NCBI GenBank assembly: GCA_021824855.1 | Contig: JAKAJX010000060.1 | Span: forward strand, 1 to 7,179 | Source of the DNA: Bacteroidota bacterium | Lineage (GTDB): Bacteria > Bacteroidota > Bacteroidia > Chitinophagales > Chitinophagaceae | Length of the DNA stretch: 7,179 bases | Reading direction: 5' to 3' | Part shown: positions 1 through 5,627 of the stretch, piece after piece | Layout of the letters: every line of letters starts with the position of its first letter | Numbering within the stretch: the stretch's first letter is position 1 | The notes under the pieces: model-generated | What the model was told of the DNA's origin: nothing | Database searches by the model: none | What the model saw: the letters and a program-made list of their open reading frames with translations, nothing else | Made by a program: the position numbers and the translations under genes

Positions 1-195
1 TATAGTTTCACAAATATTACCAATACGTTCGTAAGTAGTACACATGAATGTATTAATGCCTTCCTCTCTTGCATGGTTCAAAGTTTGCATTATTGCATTA
101 TCCTCTTTAAACTTTAATAGTTGAGCCCTTGATTTTTCGTCAGACGCATGATTAACACCAAAAAATTGATTATCTCCAAACAATATCCTTTCCAT
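1..195 (-). CDS. Uncharacterised protein of a polysaccharide locus, N-terminal 65 codons only (partial)
   Basis: This reading frame starts at the ATG on the minus strand (195-193) and stays open to the left window edge, so only residues 1-65 are visible. The ATG shares one base with the oxidoreductase stop codon (TAATG), which points to translational coupling and supports the start. The protein begins MERILFGDNQFFGVNHAS, followed by a probable helix (about 32-45) and the segment GINTFMCTTYERIGN (46-60). A strand with a motif, then a helix, then 'A-R-E-E-G-I-N-T-F' resembles the first beta-alpha-beta unit of a TIM barrel, as in aldo/keto reductases, but that is inference from a short fragment. 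I have an impression of GDNQFFGVNH-type proteins beside sugar genes but cannot name a characterised family or reaction. Its place directly after a sugar oxidoreductase suggests a role in sugar-nucleotide modification. The gene is real with good confidence; its function is unknown. Confidence 0.8.
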   Translation of the reverse strand, partial: MERILFGDNQFFGVNHASDEKSRAQLLKFKEDNAIMQTLNHAREEGINTFMCTTYERIGNICETI

Positions 196-1208
196 TAGTT
201 TAAAGATTTATTTCTTATCATAGAAATTGCATAATCTGTTTCGGCTGCACTTGCAAAACTGTTAATTATACCAGCCTTTTTAGTTTTTACAGAATTAACA
301 AAGTAGTCTATTTGTGTAGAATATTCTTCTCCACGTAAATAAAAATCTACCGATTGTTGTAATAAACTAATGGGTAATATATTCCATCCTTTTGTATACA
401 TTTCAAAATTAGGATTGTCTTTAAAATATACTTTTAATTCTGTTGTATCAGCAATAACCTTTCCTTTGGTTCCACTTATCGTTAATGAGGTAGTCATTTT
501 TCTATAAGCATCATCACTCCAGTTTACCGAGAGTTGACCTTTAATTCCTGCTACTACCTCCACCATGGCATATACCGCATCTTCTACCTTATCCGAAAAA
601 ATGGATGGCAAATGAGCACTATGCACTTTAACAATAGGAGAAAGAATATAATTAATAAGGTCAATTACATGTGAAGCATAATCTAATAAACACCCTCCTC
701 CTTCTTCAGGTTTAGCTCTCCAATTACCCGTACGTTTTCTGGTAATAACAGGACCATAAGCTTCTCCCACAAAATGGTATATATTGCCTATCAAACGATG
801 GTCAACAATCTTTTTCAATTCATTAAATGTGCCAATAAATTTATTATGGTAACCCACTTGGTTTATTAACCCTTTCTTTTGAGCAATATTGGCTAATTCT
901 GATGATTGGTTGGCTAATAAAGTAAAAGGTTTCTCAGCAAATACATGTATATTATTTTTTAATAAAAATGAAATAACCTCGTAATGAGTTTTAGTAGGTA
1001 TTGCAACAAAAACAGCATCTGGATTTACTTTTTCAATCATCTCTATATAATCTGAAAAACAATTATATCCGGATACTTTTGTAAGAAAATTTGTTACAAG
1101 CTCCGACTTATCGCAAACCCCTACTACATTTACGTCTGGATGGGCTCCAAGTATGGAAAGATGAGAAATACCCATTTTCCCTGCCCCTATCAACGCTACT
1201 TTTATCAT
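195..1208 (-). CDS. Gfo/Idh/MocA-family NAD(P)-dependent oxidoreductase
   Basis: A cytoplasmic dehydrogenase of 337 residues, the usual length for the family. The N-terminal Rossmann fold opens at residue 1 with the dinucleotide-binding loop GAGKMG (8-13), and an acidic residue (D33) ends the second strand. The family EKP motif is at 92-94 (AEKPF); its lysine is normally catalytic. The C-terminal substrate domain carries GGGCLLDYASHVIDLI (170-185), in which D176 and H180 match the conserved D/H pair that sits near the substrate. Members oxidise or reduce sugars, often UDP- or dTDP-sugars in surface polysaccharide loci, for example as 3-dehydrogenases before amination. The substrate cannot be read here, and no aminotransferase or acetyltransferase is in view. 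The start is firm because the Rossmann strand begins at M1. It lies 3 bp after the glycosyltransferase stop and overlaps the next gene by one base, so all three are probably one transcript. Confidence 0.93.
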   Translation of the reverse strand: MIKVALIGAGKMGISHLSILGAHPDVNVVGVCDKSELVTNFLTKVSGYNCFSDYIEMIEKVNPDAVFVAIPTKTHYEVISFLLKNNIHVFAEKPFTLLANQSSELANIAQKKGLINQVGYHNKFIGTFNELKKIVDHRLIGNIYHFVGEAYGPVITRKRTGNWRAKPEEGGGCLLDYASHVIDLINYILSPIVKVHSAHLPSIFSDKVEDAVYAMVEVVAGIKGQLSVNWSDDAYRKMTTSLTISGTKGKVIADTTELKVYFKDNPNFEMYTKGWNILPISLLQQSVDFYLRGEEYSTQIDYFVNSVKTKKAGIINSFASAAETDYAISMIRNKSLN

Positions 1209-1211
1209 AAT

Positions 1212-2300
1212 TCAATTTTCAAATCCTGAATAAATTTCGATTTTATATTGCTGGGTAATAATTCTCCAAATATATTTCTTCAGTGCTATTTGCTTTAAAT
1301 TATTTGCTACGGTATACAAATCAATTAAATTGCTCTTTTGTAAAAGCGTAACTAATTCGCTTTCATTTTGAAAAAATAAAGCTTTACCTTCTGTTGTGAA
1401 TTGATTATAAATGGAATTGTATGCAAATACAGGTAAGCCTAAATACATTGCTTCAACCAATGAAGGATTAGTCCCTCCTGCGGAATGACCATGTATGTAT
1501 ATAGTACAATTACTTCTTAACATATCCAGTTCATCTCTATCATAAATAGCGTCTATCAAAATAATTTTTTCACAACTTGAATATTGCTCTTTTAATCGCT
1601 TTCCATATTCACTATTATTCCAATTGCCTACCAAAACTAATTGTAAGGTATTTACTTGAATAAAACACCGTAATATCATCTCTATATTATTGTCCGGCTG
1701 TATTCTACTAACAGAGAAACAATAAGGCTTTATTAAAAATGGGTATTTTTTTGTAGCTGCTTCGGTTATTGCTTGCAGTTGAGACTGATCTCCTCCATAA
1801 GCTATTAAAGTGCTATGTCTTCCATAAGTATTCAAAATATATTCCTGTATCCCTTCATTGTCTGCAATTATGGAAGCAGCATAGCGAATTAATAGAGATT
1901 CACTAAGTTTAATAATACGCCGAGCAATGTAAGACCACTTAACTCTTTGCCAATCTAATCCACCAAAATTGACAATTAATTTACGATTAGCTTTTCCAAT
2001 AAAAGGAAGTATAAAACCGGCACCAAATCCTAACAAAATAATTCGGTCGTTATGCCGTATTGCTTTGCACAAGCAAATACTATCATATAAAATTCCCCAG
2101 AAACCATGCGAGGAAACTGAAACATATTGCAATACTGCGCCTTTATACGTTGCTAATTTATAAGGCATATCAATAGAAGAACAATAAATACTTAATTGCA
2201 TCTCGGTCGATAGATATTCTGCCAAATACTCTGCCAATGTTTCAAAGCCCCCATAATTATTAGGAACACCCCGAATTCCAACTATTGCAACACGTAACAT
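1212..2300 (-). CDS. Glycosyltransferase family 4 (DUF1972-containing, rhamnosyltransferase-like)
   Basis: A predicted cytoplasmic or membrane-peripheral GT-B glycosyltransferase of 362 residues that would transfer a sugar from a nucleotide donor to the lipid-linked repeat unit. The N-terminal half opens with VAIVGIRGVPNNYGGFET (4-21), the signature of the DUF1972 domain found in GT4 enzymes such as putative rhamnosyltransferases. The C-terminal donor-binding half has FSVSRIQPDNNIE (195-207), the strand LVLVGNW (221-227) and GHSAGGTNPSLVEAM (271-285). In that last segment E283 is the second glutamate of the GT4 EX7E motif, while the first position is G275, as I recall for this subgroup. The donor and acceptor are not determinable; rhamnose is only a family-based guess. 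No membrane helices are evident. It is the first gene of the leftward operon and starts 168 bp from the divergent transferase gene. Family call is strong, specificity unknown. Confidence 0.92.
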   Translation of the reverse strand: MLRVAIVGIRGVPNNYGGFETLAEYLAEYLSTEMQLSIYCSSIDMPYKLATYKGAVLQYVSVSSHGFWGILYDSICLCKAIRHNDRIILLGFGAGFILPFIGKANRKLIVNFGGLDWQRVKWSYIARRIIKLSESLLIRYAASIIADNEGIQEYILNTYGRHSTLIAYGGDQSQLQAITEAATKKYPFLIKPYCFSVSRIQPDNNIEMILRCFIQVNTLQLVLVGNWNNSEYGKRLKEQYSSCEKIILIDAIYDRDELDMLRSNCTIYIHGHSAGGTNPSLVEAMYLGLPVFAYNSIYNQFTTEGKALFFQNESELVTLLQKSNLIDLYTVANNLKQIALKKYIWRIITQQYKIEIYSGFEN

Positions 2301-2468
2301 ACTTAAAATATATCAGCCAAATTAAACAAGATTTTTTGATACAGAAAAGCCATTTTATATAAAAAAATGTTTTATTATTTTACTCCTCCATCATTTATAA
2401 AATGTTTTACCTTAGCTTTTACAAATCACTAAAATTAAGCATCATTATAATGCACCAATTGCTAAAAA
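2301..2468. promoter_or_regulatory. Divergent intergenic control region
   Basis: This A+T-rich spacer separates the leftward glycosyltransferase operon from the rightward transferase/Wzi genes, so promoters for both must lie here unless transcription enters from outside. No convincing promoter is visible. On the minus strand TTAATTTG (2325-2318) has one mismatch to the Bacteroidota -7 box TAnnTTTG, but there is no TTG at the expected upstream distance. On the plus strand TAGCTTTT (2413-2420) has one mismatch and also lacks an upstream TTG. The more notable content is a direct repeat at 2364-2374 and 2399-2409, entered separately. No recognisable riboswitch or attenuator is seen. Confidence 0.5.
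2364..2409. repeat. 11-bp direct repeat pair, AAAATGTTTTA, possible operator
   Basis: The sequence AAAATGTTTTA occurs exactly at 2364-2374 and again at 2399-2409, a 35-bp offset. Each copy is itself nearly symmetric (AAAA-TG-TTTT), as expected for the site of a dimeric regulator. It sits between two divergent polysaccharide operons, where a shared operator would be placed. In DNA this rich in A and T an 11-bp match could arise by chance, so this is a candidate only. Confidence 0.35.
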
Positions 2469-3872
2469 ATGAATTATTTATACACCAGATACAAAACAAT
2501 AAGAAATTTCATCGATATTCCTATTTTATGTATTGCTTATCTAATTTCTATATTATTACTCAAAAAGGTTCATTACAAAAGCGATTTTTCATTTAGTATT
2601 TCATTTATTGCTCTTGCAATAAGCAGTTGGTATGTTTGTGCTCAAATCAGCAATTTATATATAGACAGAAGATCTAACCGCTTTTCGGAAGAAGTTATTT
2701 TTATACTATATACCCAGTTTTTATTTACGCTTGTTCTTGCTGCAAATTTTTTCTTTTTAGATATTTATAACGGCTATAATTTACTATTCTTTTTTTATTT
2801 TAATGCCGCCTTCTCTTTTTTGCAAATAATTATAAAATATTATTTAAGAAAAAAACTACAGTTTGCATTTTTAAATAAAGCCACTTACGATAAATTATTA
2901 TTAATTGGTTCTACACAATCTGCAAGAGAATTTCATGAAACCGTAAACATACATTTCTATTATGGCTACAAATGTGTAGGTCTTCTGGGAGATTATGATT
3001 TAGAATTACAAGATTGCCCTTATTTAGGAAATATTAACTCGCTGGATACTATTTTAAAAGAAAAAAAAATTGAAGAAGCTGTAATTACATTGCCTAATAC
3101 TCAAATCAATCAAATAAAACTATGCTGTGATATTTGTGACGAATTAAATGTTAAAACCAGAATTGTGCCCGACTTTTATCAGTATTCAGCGAATACCTCT
3201 AAAATAGAATACATTGGACTTATACCAGTTTTAAAAATTAGAGATTTACCACTTGATAAAAAAATAAATCAATTCTTAAAAAGAACATTTGATATTATTT
3301 TTTCACTTTCTTTTTTTGTATTCTTAGGAGTTTGGTTATTCCCATTAATTGCTATTTTGGTCAAATTATCCTCAAAAGGACCTGTTTTTTTTAAACAAGA
3401 AAGATGGGGTTTGAATAATCAAAAGATTACATTATACAAGTTTAGAACCATGACTCATGGAGCCCCACAATTTACAGAAACAGGAAAATTTGCTTTAACT
3501 ATAAAAAACGATCCTCGTATTACGTTAATAGGTAAATATTTACGCAGAATCAGCTTCGATGAATTACCACAATTTTGGAATGTGCTTTTGGGTGATATGT
3601 CAGTCGTAGGTCCACGCCCTCATGCTACCCCCATGAATTTAGAATCGATGCATACTGTTGATAATTACTTGTTGAGACATTTAGTAAATCCCGGCATAAC
3701 AGGATGGGCACAAGTTAACGGATCGAGAGGAGAAACAAACAGGCCCGGTGCAATGGAAACAAGAGTTCGATTTGATCTCTATTATATAAACAAATGGAGT
3801 TTTTGGTTAGATTGCCAAATCATTCTGCAAACTATTGTAAATATTATAAAAGGGGACGAAAATGCCTATTAA
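2469..3872 (+). CDS. wcaJ: WcaJ-like undecaprenyl-phosphate sugar-1-phosphate transferase (initiating transferase)
   Basis: This membrane enzyme starts repeat-unit synthesis by moving a sugar-1-phosphate from a UDP-sugar to undecaprenyl phosphate at the inner membrane. The 467 residues match the long, polytopic form. Four hydrophobic segments (about 15-31, 41-60, 77-98, 104-122) precede a Rossmann-like CoA-binding-type domain (about 140-260). The catalytic bacterial sugar transferase domain follows from KRTFD (271-275), with a hydrophobic, probably re-entrant helix (277-300), QER (310-312), KFRTM (324-328), the catalytic Asp-Glu pair in FDELPQFWNVL (D364, E365), GDMSVVGPRPHA (375-386) and PGITGWAQVNG (408-418). 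GPRPHA, YLLRH, RGET and FDLYYINKWSFWLD resemble E. coli WcaJ, which uses UDP-glucose, so glucose-1-phosphate is the likely but unproven substrate. All key residues are present. The ATG at 2469 has no clear Shine-Dalgarno sequence; I see no better in-frame start. Its end overlaps the Wzi gene by 11 bp. Confidence 0.93.
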   Translation: MNYLYTRYKTIRNFIDIPILCIAYLISILLLKKVHYKSDFSFSISFIALAISSWYVCAQISNLYIDRRSNRFSEEVIFILYTQFLFTLVLAANFFFLDIYNGYNLLFFFYFNAAFSFLQIIIKYYLRKKLQFAFLNKATYDKLLLIGSTQSAREFHETVNIHFYYGYKCVGLLGDYDLELQDCPYLGNINSLDTILKEKKIEEAVITLPNTQINQIKLCCDICDELNVKTRIVPDFYQYSANTSKIEYIGLIPVLKIRDLPLDKKINQFLKRTFDIIFSLSFFVFLGVWLFPLIAILVKLSSKGPVFFKQERWGLNNQKITLYKFRTMTHGAPQFTETGKFALTIKNDPRITLIGKYLRRISFDELPQFWNVLLGDMSVVGPRPHATPMNLESMHTVDNYLLRHLVNPGITGWAQVNGSRGETNRPGAMETRVRFDLYYINKWSFWLDCQIILQTIVNIIKGDENAY

Positions 3873-5508
3873 ATTATTAAGAGGATTAACCCTATTATGC
3901 ATGGGAGTTATCTTCCAGTTACATGTAACAGCCCAAACAATTTGGGAGAATCCAAAATCAGAAGCTTACCCATTTCTTACAAGAATGGCTAATAAAGGTC
4001 TAATTCAATTTAACGATTTAATACTCCCCGTTAGCCGTAAAACCATATACGAACATCTACGGCAACTACAACAAATATCCTCTTCTTTAACATCGACAGA
4101 AAAAAAAGAATTAGCATTTTACTTGCAGGAATATAGCCGAGCTTATCATACAATAAAAGACACAAGTAATATTTCTTTTTTTAAAAAAGACGCTTATGGA
4201 AGATTTAGATCATTCACCGCCAATGAACATACAACAACACTTCAGGTAGATCCAATTATAGGCATGGGCTATATTGGAGGATCAGACAAAGCAGTAAAAC
4301 AATATAGCTCAGGAGTAGATATTTGGGGAACTATTGGTAGCCATTGGGGTTTTCAAATATATTTTAGAGATTTCAATGAAACAGGTACCGGTTTTGATAC
4401 CTTAACTCAAAATACACCCAATACAGGAATTATCAGAAAAGATATTTCAAACCATAAAAGTTTAAATTACAGCGAAACAAGGGCAGCTATTACTTATACA
4501 TGGAAAAAAGGGATAGTAAGCATTGGTCAAGATCACCTGCAATGGGGATATGGTCAAAATGGATTAATTGTACTTTCAGATAAATCTCCGGTATTCCCTT
4601 ATATCCGTTTCGATTATCAATTGTTTAAATGGCTTCATTTTAACTATGCACATATTTGGCTTAATTCAAATATTATTGACTCAGGCAGAACCTATGCTAC
4701 AGGAAATACAGTGTATGGCGGTCAGCGAACATATTTTCAACCTAAATACATGGCAATCCACAGTGTAAATATTACCCTAAAAAAAGGATTAACCGCGGCA
4801 ATTGGAGAGTCTATGATTTACAATGATCGAATCCAAATTCCCTACTTAATTCCTATTTTGTTTTATAAAATTTATGACTACGAAAGCACCAATAGTAATA
4901 ACATGTCCGGCTCTAATTCGCAAATTTTCTTTAATATTAACTCAAGAAATCAAATACCCAAAACGCAATTATATGGAACAGTTTTTATAGACGAAATATC
5001 TGTAACAAATTTTTTTAATACAAAGAAACGACGAAACCAACTTGGATATACGATAGGAATTGAAAAGAATGATTTATTTATTCCCTATTTCTCCATGGGA
5101 GTTGAATACACAAGGGTAAACCCTTTTGTATATAGAAACTTTATTCCGGCAGAAGATTATACCAATCATGGATATTATTTGGGAGATTGGATGGGAAATA
5201 ACTTTGATAGAATAATTGTAACAGCGAAATACCATCCAATTGCCAAACTAAGCTTAATGGCACGTTTTCAATATAGTCGTAAAGGCGGACCGGGTAATTT
5301 AATTCAACAATATTTTGTCCAGCCTCAACCATCTTTTTTATTTGATTTACAAAATAAAACAACTGAATTTTATTTTCAAGCAAAATACGAATGGCTTCAT
5401 AGATTATACATCAATGCAATTATCCAACAATTACATTCACATGATGCTATCCTCAATACCAATAACATAGCCAATACCTTACAATTGGGAATCAGCTATG
5501 GATTATAA
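3862..5508 (+). CDS. wzi: Wzi-family capsule assembly outer-membrane protein
   Basis: A predicted outer-membrane beta-barrel of 548 residues that, by analogy with E. coli Wzi, helps bind or organise capsular polysaccharide at the cell surface. A Sec signal peptide is clear: basic KLLR, a hydrophobic core (about 8-20) and a likely cut after VTA (A24). An N-terminal helical part follows (about 32-97, including SRKTIYEHLRQLQ), then many alternating amphipathic strands to a final strand LQLGISYGL at the extreme C terminus. Family-like stretches are GQDHLQWGYGQNGLIVLSD (222-240), the adjoining FPYIRFDY and ESMIYNDR (316-323). It is somewhat longer than E. coli Wzi. The ATG lies inside the last codons of the transferase gene (11-bp overlap), 5 bp after a purine-rich AGGGGA (3851-3856) that may act as the ribosome site. 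M1 is preferred over M14 because only M1 gives a full signal peptide. The overlap implies co-transcription with the initiating transferase. Polymer specificity is unknown. Confidence 0.9.
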   Translation: MPIKLLRGLTLLCMGVIFQLHVTAQTIWENPKSEAYPFLTRMANKGLIQFNDLILPVSRKTIYEHLRQLQQISSSLTSTEKKELAFYLQEYSRAYHTIKDTSNISFFKKDAYGRFRSFTANEHTTTLQVDPIIGMGYIGGSDKAVKQYSSGVDIWGTIGSHWGFQIYFRDFNETGTGFDTLTQNTPNTGIIRKDISNHKSLNYSETRAAITYTWKKGIVSIGQDHLQWGYGQNGLIVLSDKSPVFPYIRFDYQLFKWLHFNYAHIWLNSNIIDSGRTYATGNTVYGGQRTYFQPKYMAIHSVNITLKKGLTAAIGESMIYNDRIQIPYLIPILFYKIYDYESTNSNNMSGSNSQIFFNINSRNQIPKTQLYGTVFIDEISVTNFFNTKKRRNQLGYTIGIEKNDLFIPYFSMGVEYTRVNPFVYRNFIPAEDYTNHGYYLGDWMGNNFDRIIVTAKYHPIAKLSLMARFQYSRKGGPGNLIQQYFVQPQPSFLFDLQNKTTEFYFQAKYEWLHRLYINAIIQQLHSHDAILNTNNIANTLQLGISYGL

Positions 5509-5526
5509 CTTCAATGTTTATATTGC

Positions 5527-5562
5527 TAAATTAAACTAACATTATAAAATAAGTTTAATTTA
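5527..5562. repeat. 11-bp perfect inverted repeat in the Wzi-export gene spacer
   Basis: TAAATTAAACT (5527-5537) and AGTTTAATTTA (5552-5562) are exact reverse complements separated by 14 bases, beginning 19 bp after the Wzi stop codon. A hairpin of this kind could weaken read-through, but the stem has a single G-C pair and is followed by TAAAAAC-like sequence rather than a T-run, so it is not a standard intrinsic terminator. A related AAGTTTAA recurs at 5616-5623, near the next start codon. A protein-binding site just upstream of the candidate promoter is an equally good reading. Confidence 0.45.
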
Positions 5563-5572
5563 AAAACTTCTG

Positions 5573-5606
5573 TTTGCTGTATATATATAGGTTTTAACGA
5601 TATTTG
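5573..5606 (+). promoter_or_regulatory. Candidate Bacteroidota-type promoter for the export gene
   Basis: TTTG at 5573-5576 is followed after 22 bp by GATATTTG (5599-5606), which matches the Bacteroidota -7 consensus TAnnTTTG at all but the first base. The spacing falls within the accepted range for the -33/-7 pair. Transcription would begin near 5613, giving a leader of roughly 15 nt before the ATG at 5628. This would let the export gene be expressed separately from the transferase and Wzi genes. It is pattern-based only. Confidence 0.4.
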
Positions 5607-5627
5607 CTACTAACTAAGTTTAACTGA

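Noticed and set aside
1969..2163. 64-codon plus-strand open frame
   Set aside because: It lies wholly antisense to the glycosyltransferase, whose conserved motifs span the region; the translation has no recognisable domain.
2303..2353. 16-codon mini-frame on the minus strand (MAFLYQKILFNLADIF) ending 2 bp before the glycosyltransferase ATG, with GGAGGAG further upstream at 2389-2383
   Set aside because: The G-rich motif is 29 bases from the ATG, too far for a ribosome site, and the peptide shows no attenuator features such as repeated regulatory codons; chance is the simpler explanation.
2402..2596. 64-codon plus-strand open frame overlapping the divergent spacer and the start of the initiating transferase
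   Set aside because: It overlaps the transferase N terminus in another frame, has low-complexity A+T-driven content and no better start signal.
3061..3069. Run of nine A in the initiating transferase gene, possible slippage or phase-variation site
   Set aside because: The run reads in frame as Lys codons, the domain continues intact on both sides, and such runs are expected in DNA this A+T-rich.
4568..4768. 66-codon plus-strand open frame inside the Wzi gene
   Set aside because: Fully nested in another frame of a strongly supported coding region, with no family likeness.
5141..5383. 80-codon minus-strand open frame inside the Wzi gene
   Set aside because: Antisense to the C-terminal strands of the barrel; no neighbours on that strand and no recognisable motif.
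5527..5562. Intrinsic terminator for the transferase-Wzi transcript
   Set aside because: The stem contains only one G-C pair and no T-run follows it, so it is recorded as an inverted repeat instead.
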